Both the position numbers and the translations under genes were made by a program. Positions 10,970-22,999 of a stretch of DNA of 64,000 nt are shown piece after piece. The DNA is from Cervus elaphus (taxonomy: Eukaryota; Chordata; Mammalia; Artiodactyla; Cervidae), in NCBI RefSeq assembly GCF_910594005.1, contig NC_057815.1, positions 82,259,552 to 82,323,551 on the forward strand, given 5' to 3'. The notes below the pieces were generated by a model that was not told the DNA's origin, did no database searches, and worked only from the letters and a program-made list of their open reading frames with translations. The first letter of the stretch is position 1; each line of letters begins with the position of its first letter.

Positions 10970-11490
10970 AAACTCTTCAGAGAATCCTCAAAAGTTGTCC
11001 TTAAAATCCAAGTTCTTTGCTACAGATGAAATGACCCTTCGGGATGAAGTCTCCCGTCTCATGTTCTGTGGCTCCTCCCTCAATCACTGTGCATCAACCA
11101 GTGGATCTTCTCTCAATTTCTCAAACTTTATGAGCTCATCTCTGCCTCAGAGCCATTACACTTCTTCTTTTCCACTCAAGTTTTCTTCCTGCTAGACTCA
11201 TGGATCTGATTCTCCTCATCATTTAGATCCCACAGAGTTATAAATTGCTCAGGGAAGGTTTCTCTGACCACCTCTCTACTTCCAATCACACTGTCAGATT
11301 CTACCATTATATACTCTTCCCAAGACTTAGTATTTGAAATGATCATATTTATGCATTTGGTTATTATCTTTCTTACATGAATATAAAATCCATGAAAACA
11401 GAAAATATGTCTGTCTTGTGTGGTATTTTATCCAGAGAACAGAATATCACCTGTCACCTGGAAGGCACTCAATAAATGTTTTTTTTTTTT
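10970..11490 (+). mobile_element. L2 LINE 3' end
   Basis: Decayed but recognisable L2 3' region: the TTTCTCTGACCACC block at about 11260, the cysteine/serine-rich remnant upstream, and the terminal GGCACTCAATAAATGTTTT near 11466-11480. L2 was active before placental radiation. The frame at 10995-11195 is inside it and is not a gene. Confidence 0.78.
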
Positions 11491-11859
11491 TAGATAAGGG
11501 AATGATCTAATGAGCAGTTAAAGAAATCTTTAAATAAGGCTTCTGCTGTATCTCCACACCAAAGCAGCTATCAGCGCACAGGATTCCAGCTCTTTCTTTC
11601 ATTGGTAGAATTCACAACACCTACATTACTTTTTCAGTTTATTATTAGATGGGTTCAGAAAGAAATATACAGAATTTTATGGCATTGCCTGAAAAAAAAT
11701 CAAAGAGCTCAAAATAATAACTACTTTCCTCTAATAGTGGTTAAATTTATATTAACATACTTTAGAAAATTTGACTATTAAGCAGTCAGTGCCTTTACAG
11801 AAGTACAAAGTGTTGCTGTTAAAAAATAATGTGACTTTGGATTTACAAGTGTATATTAA

Positions 11860-12030
11860 CGGGTTTATTCTTTATAAAAACTCTTCAGTAAAACTGTTAT
11901 TATCTCCATTTAACAGACTAAGGAACTTGCCTCATATAAAAGCTTGTAGGAGCCAAAATTTGAACGTTGACAATCTATCTAGAGCTCTAGACCCTTGGTC
12001 ATTGTTCTGTACCACCTCTCACACAATCCC
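11860..12030 (-). mobile_element. MIR SINE fragment
   Basis: Reverse-orientation MIR core: TATTATCTCCATTTAACAGA, then AAGGAACTTGCC, then GAGCCAAAATTTGAAC, ending in the head region. Typical divergence for a mammal-wide MIR. Confidence 0.7.
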
Positions 12031-12189
12031 CTTCTGTCTGAAAATCAATCACATGCATGTAAAATCAAGTCAAACACAGCTAATAGATGTGGGGGATTTT
12101 AAAGTCAGGTACAGAACTTTGGAACATTGGGATATAGAATAAGAACATAAACTTTTAAATGATTCAAAGAAATTAAGTTGGGTTTCAAA

Positions 12190-12326
12190 GAGATTGTCTT
12201 ACTTTAGGCTGCTATAACAAAAATACCACAGAGTGGGTGACTAATAATCAACAGAAATTTAATTCTTATAGTTTCTGTAGGCTGGAAAGTCCATGATCAA
12301 AGCACCAATATATTTGATGTCTGCTG
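12190..12326 (-). mobile_element. MLT1-type LTR (ERVL-MaLR), left part
   Basis: Reads as the reverse complement of an MLT1 LTR 3' end: GGCTGCTATAACAAAAATACC, then ACAGAAATTTAATTC and AGGCTGGAAAGTCC. The LTR is cut at about 12326 by a BovB and resumes at 12769. Old solitary non-coding LTR; no retroviral gene accompanies it. Confidence 0.8.
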
Positions 12327-12768
12327 TTTCCAGTGGTCATGTATGGATGTGAGAGCTGGACTGTGAAGAAAGCTGAGCACCGAAAAATTGATGCTTTTGA
12401 ACTATGGTGTTAGAGAAGACTCTTGGGAGTCCCTTGGACTGCAAGGAGATCCAACCAGTCCATCCTAAAGGAGATCAGTCCTGGGTGTTCATTGGAAGGA
12501 CTGACGCTGAAGCTGAAACTCCAATACTTTGGCCACCTCATGCGAAGAGTTGACTCATTGGAAAAGACCCTGATGCTGGGAGGGGTTGGGGGCAGGAGGA
12601 GAAGGGGACGACAGAGGATGAGGTGGCTGGATGGCATCACCGACTTGATGGCCATGAGTTTGGGTAAACTCCGGGAGTTGGTGATGGACAGGGAGGCCTG
12701 GCGTGCTGCGATTCATGGGGTCACAAAGAGTCAGACATGACTGAGCAACTGAACTGAACTGAACTGAG
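12327..12768 (+). mobile_element. BovB 3' end, young copy inside an MLT1 LTR
   Basis: A 5'-truncated BovB of about 440 bp ending in the canonical (CTGAA)n-type tail. The frame at 12423-12740 is intact for the last ~105 codons of the ORF, running through FGHLMRR, then RMRWLDGITD and the terminal KSQT. High similarity to the family consensus as I know it and a clean tail suggest a relatively recent insertion. A TAG in the codon run just before 12423 breaks the upstream frame. Confidence 0.95.
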
Positions 12769-12962
12769 GATACGCATCCTGTGTTTTCACGTGAAGGAAG
12801 CTCTCTGGGCTCACTTCTAAAAGGGCTTTCGTCTCATTCCGGAGGACTCCATCCCCATGACCATTCACCTCCCAAAGACTCTACCTCCATGTATCCTTAC
12901 ATTGGAGATTAGGTTCCAACATACTAATTTTAGAAGGGACACAAACATTCAGTCTAGAACAG
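12769..12962 (-). mobile_element. MLT1-type LTR (ERVL-MaLR), right part
   Basis: Continuation of the LTR at 12190: the CTCTCTGGGCTCACTTCTA block, CCATGACCATTCACCTCCC, and the terminal ACACAAACATTCAGTCTAGAACA, which is the reverse complement of the MLT1 5' end. Together with the left part it shows one LTR split by a BovB. Confidence 0.8.
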
Positions 12963-12964
12963 GG

Positions 12965-15080
12965 ATAGGTTTTGGTTGCTTTCTCTCTAAGTTTGCCTGC
13001 TACAACCTAGACTTACGCACAGATTTGTTAATTTTTGCAAAGGAAAACATGTCACTTTAAGATAACTATGCCATATCTGTTACTTTAAACTCATTCATAA
13101 ATTCAAAACCACTTTATAATAATTACAATACTGTGGTCTAAACACGTTCATGAGACTATTATTCTTGAAAAAATTATGTGATCTATTTTACTAGATTTTA
13201 TACATATTTATGAATACATTCCTCATCTTCGTCTATTGAAAATATATTCAAAATTGCATAGTGGGATGTGAAAAAACTATATATGCTAGCTCCAGCTCTG
13301 TTACCTACAACAAATGAAGCTTTTACCAAAATACTTAGCTTAATTCAGACTCTAATTCCCTTATATTTAACCATGAAATATTCTTTCCTACTTTCATCTG
13401 TTCGGTAATTTTTTGGGGGAATTTTCCATATTTTTTCCTTTTTATTTTGATGGGCCTTATACTGATGAGATCCCTACATCTTACAACATTAAGATGTTAC
13501 TAAGGCAATCTAATTTTTTCTATCTTTAACTCATTCTATAACTTTCTAGGAAATTTCATTTGTTGAGATACACCCAGGACAAGAAAAGAGCTAGAAATAA
13601 GTCAAGTTTGTAGCCCTGTAGAATAAGGTGCACTAGTCCCTGATACTATGTTCTCTAAACATATTCTATGTCCTGTGTTTCCCAAAGGCTGAGTGATTCT
13701 TCCTGTTCTGTGATTTATACCATATCTTTCCACAAAGTCACTATATTTATGCTTAAATAAATTAGGACACTTTCTGCTACTTGTTTTCAAGGAACCTTAG
13801 TGATACTTGGGTAATAATTCCTATCCTAATGACCCTCAGACTAATTTGTAGTATAATAAAAAATGTTAATATTTATATCATGGAAATAATTTTTATTTTT
13901 GTAAAGTTTAGCCATTAGAGTAATTGGATCCATTTCATTCATAGTTATAAAGTGTTGAGATTGAATAATACTAAAATAAATTAATATATACATAAATATA
14001 TATATATAATTCACAGTAACTAGCTGCATGACTCCAAAATAGTTAAACAGTTTTGTATTTCTCCTTCTTCATATCTTGAAAACTTCAATTTTTGTTCTTT
14101 TATCTCATTGGGCAGGGGTGAGTATATAATGTGAATTCCTTGAAAATGTGAAAATACTGTAAAGTTATGTAAATCAATATTATTGTTCTTATTATTGTAA
14201 TTATATTCTTAAATCATTCTTTAGCCATCAAATACCCAGGATGGGCCAGTCAGCTAAACTTTTAGAGCTTGAAGTTTTTGCTAAAGCACTTTTAATTAAA
14301 TTTAATTAAAGAAAAAAATTTGAATAATTTATAAATTCCAGATAAAAAGGCATATGTTTTTGACCAGAGGTTCTGTTTTGATCATTTGACATTATCAGAG
14401 ATGCCTAGTATATTTTCGGGCATGTAATACTAACTAAAATCGCTAAACCTTTGTCCTGTGGTACCTCCCTTATCTAACTTTAAAGGTGGTACTTCGCTTA
14501 AGGAAATGGGTTCATTTATGTTCGTATATGTGTTGATTATTTACTTAGGAACTTTGAGTGCATGCTTCTTATTGCTACATTTTGACTTGCCATGCCTTTG
14601 CAATTTCTCTGATTCTTTATTATTGAAATGAAGGTTTAAACTTCCTAACTTTTCAAGGATATGTAGTTATAAAAGAGCACTGCAGGATAAAATTTTTCAT
14701 ATGTTGAGTTAACACCATTAGGTACTGCCATGAAAGCTGGTGAGCAGCATTAATCATAGAATCATACAGCTGGAAGGGAACTCCAAAGGTCACATAGTTA
14801 ATTCTCTTGACTCCATGTAGACTGCCTTGAAATTAACTTAGACAAATAGGTGTCTGTCCAAGAACTTAAAGGTCAAATGGCATCATGAATGTATGAACAT
14901 TTGTAGCCAAGTGGAGTATGAGGGGATAATTTAGGTAATTCAAGTACAATATCTTCATATTGGTTCAATCTTCTGAATATATGAATATTTTCATTTGGAC
15001 AGCAGTGTAGTTTAATAGGAGAAAGTGATTTGAAGTATGAGAGGCTGTATTAGAGACGTTTTCTGAGACTAGCAAGAGAG
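12965..15080. other. no gene seen; AT-rich DNA
   Basis: About 2.1 kb of AT-rich sequence. Features are limited to short AT runs (13985-14010), an AATTAAATTTAATTAAAG palindromic word near 14290-14310, and a weak ancient-repeat-like stretch at 14750-14880 (TAGAATCATACAGCTGGAAG). No coding signal. Confidence 0.45.
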
Positions 15081-15084
15081 ACTA

Positions 15085-15600
15085 CATGTGTAATGCCTGT
15101 ATCTACTGGTGTGTGACGAAGTACCACAAAGCCTCATGACTTATAAAAACATGACAATTTATTACTGATGATTACACCACTTGGACAGGGCTCACTGGGA
15201 ATGAATCATCTTTACTCCATGTGGTATTGGCTGGGGCATGTTGACTTGAATTGTAGGACATGTGATAGCCTCACTCACCTGTCTGGCACAACAGTTGGGA
15301 TTGTTGGAATTAGTGGGAGCATGCTGAATCTCTGTGTCTTTGTGGCCTCTGCAGAAGAAGAGTCATCACATTTTACATGGAGGCTTACTATCAAAATGAC
15401 AAAAATGGGATATTCAGGCCTTTTAAAACCCAGGGATGGAACTCTCTGAGTGTCCCATCTGTTGAACTGTATTGGTTCAATAAGTCTTAAGGTCAGTGGT
15501 CATTCATAAGAGAAGTAGAATACGTTTCTTAGGCAAGCAGTCTGGGGAAGGGTCAGAATTCTAGGGTCCAATCCCAGGAAGATCTACCACAAGAAGCCAT
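15085..15600 (-). mobile_element. probable ancient MLT/MaLR-like LTR
   Basis: Starts with TGTGTGACGAAGTACCACAAAG and ends with GATCTACCACA, matching the general layout of old MaLR-type LTRs read in reverse. Strongly diverged. The frame at 15168-15449 is inside it and has no domain. Subfamily not assigned. Confidence 0.4.
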
Positions 15601-15615
15601 GTCCTTGTCATGCAA

Positions 15616-15643
15616 AACAAAAACAAAAACAAAACAAACAAAC
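15616..15643. repeat. (CAAAA)n simple repeat
   Basis: CAAAAACAAAAACAAAAC-type A-rich repeat just after the LTR-like element. Confidence 0.9.
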
Positions 15644-15649
15644 TACCTC

Positions 15650-18600
15650 TCTGCTTCCAACACCTCTACAAAACTTATCTCATTATAGCTTAGGCTTGCT
15701 ATAACAAGTCCACAGCTTGTTACCTGCATCAGGACTGGGTTTAGATGAGGCTTCCTGGGTGTAAGTCCAGTTCTTCTAGAGAATTGATAATTTAAAACAC
15801 TAGTTATCGATACCTAGTGTTATTCATGAGACAGGGGCAAAACAGTAGAGACACTCTCTTTTCAAAGAGAGGAAGAGTAGGTGTCATATAGTAGTTTCTG
15901 CTCCATAGAAATTCTAAAATCTGGTCATCACTTGATTTCAGAGCCTCCTCCTGCGCACAGGAAATATTCCTCTAATAAAACCTAGTTTGGGTCTGTGAGG
16001 ATGAATCACTGACCTATGGCCAACCTCAGCCTTTGGCTTTATCTTCTGAGGTATTAGCCTTGCTCTCTTAAGATGCCATTTCTTTATCATAAGAAATAAC
16101 TGCAATTTGCTTCTGAGTAGTGTTTTCTTCCTGATATACTAAACACTTGCTGGCTGCATGCTAGAAGCCTCCTTTCATTTTGAGATGTCTTAATCTCCTT
16201 TAGTCGAAGCTAGTACAAGTAGTCTAATAACTTTGTATTAAGTTAATGCATCAAATTATAATTCATTTCATTAGGTAAAAGCCATATCTGCAACATCTTC
16301 AAGACCAGCCCTGCTCAGCTTTGGGCTGCAAGCCATGTTTCTATGGGATGTTGCCCTTAATATTCTAAGAAGACATTTTTTATTCTGGGAGAATGCAGTA
16401 TAAAACTCCTTCAGTCTTTCTGAGGTTTTAAAAAGAGGTCTTACAGAACAACCCTTGATTTGATCTTTTTACTGCCAGTGTCCTGCATTTGATCTTTGCC
16501 GGAAGCTATTTCTATCTTTGAGGCTGGGGATTAGAAAAATATTTATTTTCCAACCTAGAAAGTCCGAAGATGGACTATTTTCTCTAAATTCTGTTTAAAC
16601 ATTGAACATTTCCTCCTTTAGCTCATAACACTTTTTAAAAATGTTTTCTCATACACAGGTAATCAAGTTAATTGGCACCGTTGATATTCTGCATAGATAT
16701 GTCCTTAATCAGATACATTTTCTGTAATTTATACTAAGTCAGCAACTTTCCCAGTTTCCCGTCAATACTTAGCACTGGATTTCTTTTCTCCTAGTGCAGC
16801 CACTTTATTGCTTCTCTTGTCTCAATCAACAGTCTTCCTGTTGCCCATCCAGCTTCTTGCAATCACCTGGGACTAAGGCCTCTGTTATGCAGTTTCCGTT
16901 ATGCAGCTCTTCATTTCCGGGTATCAAAGTCTGTCTCATTTATATATTACTGAGTAGATAATCACCAAATACTTGGTTATGTAAAACCACTGTAATTTGC
17001 CATTTCTGATAATTGAGGGTAAGACTCTGATAGGTAAGTCTTCTGTTCAGTTTTGTGTTAGCTGTAGTCACTTACCTACTTAGTGACTGGTACATTTAAC
17101 TGGGAGGAAGGTTGATGCAGGAATTTGTGAGATGACCTTAATCACATATGTAGTACTTCAGCTAGGGCAGATGGAATATCTGGTATTGACTGGGGCTGTC
17201 TCTACGTAGTCTATAAGTATTCAGTTGGAGAGCTTCTTTACATGGCAGCCAGATTCCAAAAGAATTAAACTGGATGCTGTTAGTCCTCTGGAGATATAAA
17301 TGCAGATCTGGCAGAGTGTCTTCTTCACTGTATTCTATTCATAAATGATAGCCACAAGGCTAGCTTAAATTCTAGAGGAATTAGCATATCCACCCATTGA
17401 AGAGATTGAGGTATGTACATACAGAGGCTGGGGAATTCTTAGAAGTCATCTTTAAACACAAGTCATCACTTGCCAGTGTAATTCTGGACGTATAGTTGGT
17501 GATTAATAAGTGTCAGTTGCCTCTCAGTCACACCCCCATGTGATGCATGTGTTACCCCTCTTTTATAATGAGTATATTTATTAAATAGCAATTTATAAAA
17601 TAAAATGAATTTTACTCTCAGTTTACTTGTTATAAAAATCATACTCAGTTTTAAATTTCTCCTTTTTTAAATAAAAAGGGAATATCTTCAATGACAAATA
17701 ACTTTGGGGAGATTAAGTGGTATGATGATTACAAAGATGATCTGGGATTTTGCAATTATAAGGTCATTGTACCACTTGTCCTTTTGTATGTCCTGAACAT
17801 TTTCATTATGCTGAGAGGTAAAGAAGGATGAGAGCTGGTTGAATCTGTGAATAACAACTATTTAAACTGTAATACTTAATATAGGATACGGGGGAAAGGA
17901 ATTATTGTGAAGGAGGGCTTTTTCCATTCCCTCAGCTCTATCTACTTATATGTAAGGAATTTAAATTTAACAGTTTAGAAGTTAAATGAGCTTCCCACTC
18001 TCTCTTTGTTCATTCTTTGATTATATTACTTGTTCCAGCCAATAAAGATATGTACTGTGTAGGTGAGATGAAGTCATCATTATATTTTATATGGATATAG
18101 GCAACACTTGAGGAGAAGATAGAATTTTAAACTAATGCTTGATGTCCTGATTTTTATACTTTTTTTGTTTGTTTTTAAACAGGGAAGTTTTGTTTAATTT
18201 TGTCTCCTAAATATTCCTTCAGATTATAGGCTAAGAAATTTCTCGATGAGTACATTCAGGAATATTGCATCTTGTTCTATTGCTGTCAAGCTTCAGGGAA
18301 TGAGTTTAAAGGTTCTAGAAACACCAGTGATTAGGAAACTCAGGCCGACACATTGGCCATGACAAAAGAAGCTCTATGCAGTGTCAGCAGTAGTGGCCGT
18401 AACTGGTTCTGTCAGGGTGGTCTCTGCCACCGGGTGATGAGGCGCTTTTATCTTTATGAGTGTCAGAGGCATTTCAGAAAGTATTTTGAAAGCTCTATGT
18501 TGGCAATACGGAGAAAGAGAACATCAAAATGTGTTTTCAGGAATGACAGCAGAGATCCCCTCTGCTCACCAAAAGCTCTGCAGGGAGCAGGGAAGAGTTT

Positions 18601-19690
18601 TGTGTTTTTGTCATTTTCCCCTCTTGTGTCACTCAGTCTACACAGTGATGTTCACAAGGTGAAGAGGAAAGAGAAAGGAGTAAATGGGACCCCAGGATAG
18701 GGACAAGGGTAGTGATGTGTGCCAACTGGAGTCTGCAGTGAATCCAACTCGTGCATAGATCAGAAGCAGCTTAGAATGGTGATGATAACAGATCAATGCA
18801 TTTTAGGTTATTGGAGAGCAAAGACTGAAAGGACATTCGGGTAGAGTTAAGTTGAACCAAAGAATGAGGCTTCAGGTACATCAGTGGAAGGAAAGGAACT
18901 TTCATGAACTAGCCTCTGAGTTTATATAAGTGATACGAGAAACCACAAAGGAAAGGATCAGTGTAGGAGGTGAAGGGAGTAGGGAGTGGACTCTGCCAAA
19001 CTACTGAAAATAGAATGCATGGTGATTAAGAAAAAAGCAAAGAGAAATTTGGGGAATGATGAAAAATAAACTAATGTGAAGGCTCTTGTGTTTTATTCAG
19101 GTAACACGTATATTAAAGGTCTTCCTTTACGGCAGATGCCGTACTTGGCAAAAAAGAGAACAGTCCTCAATTTTTAGGTACTTAACCCTCCATGTTATAA
19201 AAATGGGCATGCAAACAAATAATTATAATTCAGTGCTTAAAATACTAAAACATATAGAATTATAAATTATCTCCATTCTTAGTTCACATCAATGTGCAGC
19301 ATCTTCTTAGTATGTTTTTTACTGGAAGAGTTTATATTTGCAAACATAAAAATGTCAGTAAGGAAGTAAATTTATCCAATGTTAGTGAATTTTTATCTTC
19401 TAGTATGGGTGTCACCCCATATTTCTTTTCATTTGTTATTTGTGAGATGAAATTGTTGACAATCCATTTCATCCATGGAGTTATTTTCACCCTGAGACAT
19501 ATATTTTTAAAAGTTTCGTGTTCATGTTATATATTTCTACCTTTATAAATAACTTACATCTACCAGGCCAATGTTTTTTAGTTAATCACTTGTAGGTATA
19601 AACCTGCTGTTCATACTATATACTTGAATTTTCTTGAAACTTTCCTTTCCATTCTTAGGTCAAGTTGCTAATTCAAAAACATATACAACT
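15650..19690. other. no gene seen; long unassigned stretch
   Basis: About 4 kb without a recognisable young repeat. It is somewhat less AT-rich at 15700-17500 and may hold old, unnamed elements. An open frame at 18353-18700 (plus, 115 codons) is the longest outside recognised repeats; it shows no domain I know. Confidence 0.4.
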
Positions 19691-20030
19691 AAAGGCACAA
19701 AGAATTAATGTCATCAGAAAAAATACAAATAACAAATGTTGGCACAGATATAGAAAAAAGGGAACCTTTACACACCACTGGTAGGAATGTAAACTGGTGC
19801 AGCCTCTGTGAAAAACTGTATAGAGATTCCTCAAAAAACTAAAACTAGAATGACCCAGCAATTTCACTCCTATGTATATATATAAAAAAAATAAAAAAAC
19901 ATTTGTTCAAAAATATACATGCACCCCAATATTTATAGCTGCACTATTTAATAGCTAAGGCATGAAAGAAATCTACATGTCCAGAGGAATGGGTAAAGAA
20001 AATGGGGTACATATATATACAGTGAAACAC
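19690..20030 (+). mobile_element. old L1 ORF2 3' end fragment
   Basis: Forward L1 sequence covering the ORF2 end: a stretch equivalent to GNPLLVGM, CSLCEKLYRDSSKN and the MHPNIYSCTI block, all with stops and indels. It ends abruptly at a Bov-A tail scrap. No poly-A seen. Confidence 0.85.
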
Positions 20031-20067
20031 TGCTGCTGCTACTGCTGCTAAGTCGCTTCAGATTGCG
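20031..20067 (-). mobile_element. Bov-A SINE tail scrap
   Basis: 37 bp with TGCTGCTGCTAC and CTGCTAAGTCGCTTCAG, the reversed 3' tail of Bov-A type SINEs. Too short to assign a subfamily. Confidence 0.75.
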
Positions 20068-20164
20068 TAAAAAATGTTTTAAAAATAGAATTTAAATAAA
20101 AGGAATAGAATAAAGAACAAGGTAAGTTATACAAAAACAACAGTTTAGCATTTATATCCACTGT

Positions 20165-20300
20165 GTAGAGGGTTGGATAGCATCACTGACTCAATGGACA
20201 TGAGTTTGAGCAAACCCCGGGAGATCGTGAAGCACAGAGAACCCGGAGTGCTGCAGTCCATGGCTTTGCAGAGTCAGACTTGACTTAGCGACTAAACAGC
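20165..20300 (+). mobile_element. BovB 3' end fragment
   Basis: About 135 bp: GGTTGGATAGCATCACTGAC, then the ATGAGTTTGAGCAAAC block and the tail GCAGAGTCAGACTTGACTTAGCGACTAAAC. A short 5'-truncated BovB copy. Confidence 0.88.
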
Positions 20301-20799
20301 TGTTCAATAACACGATGAAAGTTCATGTGTCATCATATCTGATGTTTCCAACAACCTGTGAGTATAATGAGTATAATGTTAATTTTCAGTGTTATACATG
20401 AGGAAATAAAATTGAGATGTGATGAAGCAAGTTGACCAGTATTAAAGATCCAATATATGGTTCATATATTAAGAACTTACACACTGTGTCATACATAGTT
20501 ACCTTTTCACCAAGCTTAACATTCTGTCATGTAAAATTGAGAGTATAAAAAAGACTGTTGAGGAACAATATCAGTCATTCATTATTTTTGTAAATGCTAT
20601 GTAATGCTTAGATCTCTAGCAGCAGCACAGTTTAGGCCAGTGAAGAAAAGTAGTTTTGCCTTCCAAACCAAAATATTCAGTTGAAGCTAATAAGAACTAT
20701 TCATTTAAAAATCAAAGTATGTTATATTTCTGCTTCCAGGAATATGGAGCAGATGTACTTTCCCCACTCCTTTTCCTAGATAGATTTCAGTTTTAGTTC

Positions 20800-21660
20800 A
20801 ACTAAAAGCCATGGACCTTTATTTTTTCCTTCTTCAAAAAAGAAGAAAGATGAAGAGAAGAAAGAAGACCTGCTAGAAACTTCGGGACCAAAAGATCAAC
20901 ATGGGATTTCTCTTTGCGTCATATCACAGACTTGCAGAGGAAAGACTGACACACCAGTGGGCACAGACAGATATCGTCCCAACAAACACTTGCTGTCTGT
21001 AGCCAAAAAGTTAGGAAAGAGATTTTAGACTGTAGTGCTCAGCTACAGCCAAAGAGCAAAATCTATGACTACCCTACTCCAAGATTCCAGAAATTTTACT
21101 TTGCCTTTGGGTGAAGCTAATTAGCAAACACACATGGCCCCAAATCTGCCGCCCCCCCATTCCCAGCTCTTGAAGACCCCCTACTTTTTCCTTTCAGCGT
21201 GGTTGAGTGTATATTGCAGTGTGGTCTTTCTGCTCTATTGCAATAGCCATGAAGTGTTCCTTGCATATTGAACTTTGATATAATCTTTGCTTCAACACTG
21301 GCTAGAACATGCTGTCTCATAAAATAGTACAACAGTGTTTAGGTTTAGAGCAAAAAGCACACAACATATCATGAACCATGAAGATCTAAAGAGAATGAGA
21401 AAAATGGCAATAAATGCCAGGAACAAGATAATAGAAACATTAAAATGATTGATACATATTTTAAAGTAATCCTGAAAAACTTTAATGTACAATTAAGAAC
21501 ATACTTGAAGCAAAAGATAAATAAATACAAGTGAAAAGTTTCAGCACATAAATAGAAATTATCAGCAAAGAAATTGTATAAAGACCAATCTGAAGGAAAT
21601 TTTAGAACTGAAAATACAGTAGTCAAAATAAAAATTTAGTGGATGGTCTCAGTAGTATAG
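20800..21660 (+). mobile_element. possible ancient L1 5'/ORF1 region
   Basis: The right part (21370-21650) resembles the A-rich ORF1 start of old L1s: AAATTTTAGAACTGAAAATAC followed by a GGATGGTCTCAGTAG-like end. The left part (20830-21060) is purine-rich and could be its 5' UTR. Very decayed; assignment is tentative. Confidence 0.4.
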
Positions 21661-21664
21661 TATA

Positions 21665-22375
21665 GTATCAGGAGGTATAGTATTTCTACATTTGTTAGAA
21701 TCAGTGTGCTATTGGTACTTATTTTATTTTACCAAATGCTTAAAAGAGGGGTGCTATAACTGGCCTATCAAAGTAATTGGAACTTATTAAATGAATTATT
21801 GGGAAAATGGGCCCCTAGATGAAATTGCTCTATTTCATTGGACTGATGAAGATATTTAATTTGCTGAAACTACTATTTTAAATTTGTGTAATTGTCAAAA
21901 TGCATTGGTGGGTACTGTGTTAAACATTCTATGTTGATTACTTTAATGTTTCACAAAGTATGGGACACATAGAGTTGTTGTTGTAGGATATACACAGACA
22001 GAAAACATACTTCTTTCCATTTTTCTGACCTTCTTATTGAGTCAAAGAGAATGTCTCTGTTTGGTATCACAGTTTCTTTATAATTTTTCCCCTTCTAAAC
22101 AAAGTTAAATCCTCAGGCTCAAAATCTTGGGCTGACTCAATATTTAATTATTTAGGTAGGACTTTGTAGCATTGCTTTCTTTTCAAAATGTTTATTTTTT
22201 GGTTGTCTGCTGTTTATGAAAGCATCTTTGTTTCCCATTGTAATGGTAGTATAATTTTCTTTAATGAAATACCTTTAATTTTTAAAGATTAATTTGAAAG
22301 AAAAATAATAAGCAACAAAAATTCATATGAAGTGAGAACATAGCAAAACTCATGAGGGTATTATACTAATACAGA
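21665..22375. other. no gene seen
   Basis: AT-rich sequence between two old repeats; no open frame or known repeat. Confidence 0.5.
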
Positions 22376-22379
22376 ATTT

Positions 22380-22515
22380 TAATTACTATGTGTTAACTCA
22401 TTGTTTTTCCTATTAACTATGAGATTGACGTCTCAGTTTCATAAGTGTGGGAACTGAAGCTAAGTGATTTATTCCAGATTTTTCAGAGAGTTATAGATAG
22501 TTCCTGTGTCTTAGA
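22380..22515 (-). mobile_element. MIR SINE fragment
   Basis: TATGTGTTAACTCATTG followed by CTCAGTTTCATAAGTGTGGGAACTGAAGC: reversed MIR core. It abuts the BovB tail at 22517, suggesting the BovB landed beside or in it. Confidence 0.55.
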
Positions 22516-22516
22516 G

Positions 22517-22995
22517 ACTCAGTTCAGTTCAGTTCAGTCGCTCAGTCGTGTCTGACTCTTTGCGACCCCATGAACCACAGCACGCCAGGCCTCCCCGTCC
22601 ATCACCAACTCCCGGAGTCCACCCAAACCCATGTCCATTGAGTCGATGACGCCATCCAACCATCTCATCCTCTGTCGTCCCCTTCTCCTACCCTCAATCT
22701 TTCCCAGCATCAGGGTCTTTTCCAATGAGTCAGCTCTTCGCATCAGGTGGCCAAAGTATCGGCGTTTCAGCTTCAGCGTCAGTCCTACCAATGAACACCC
22801 AGGACTGATTTCTTTTAGGATGGACTGGATGGATCTCCTTACAGTCCAAGGGACTGTCAAGAGTCTTTTCCAACACCACAGTTCAAAAGTATCAATTCTT
22901 CTGCGCTCAACTTTCTTTATAGTCCAACTCTCACACCCATACATGACCATTGGAAAAACCACAGCCTTGACTGGACGGACTTTTGTTGACTCAGC
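22517..22995 (-). mobile_element. BovB 3' end, near-intact C-terminal frame
   Basis: The BovB (TTCAG)n tail is on the left, so the element is on the minus strand. The frame at 22534-22962 runs 142 codons without a stop, from the VMYGCESWT block through FGHLMRR, then RMRWLDGVID and KSQTRLSD. 5'-truncated at about 22995. One of the best-preserved BovB C-termini here. Confidence 0.95.
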
Positions 22996-22999
22996 TTGT

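Noticed and set aside
22516..22542. (TTCAG)n as a tandem repeat or CRISPR-like array
   Set aside because: It is the normal 3' tail of BovB; the same tail occurs at 12750-12768, 40862-40878 and 63357-63375.
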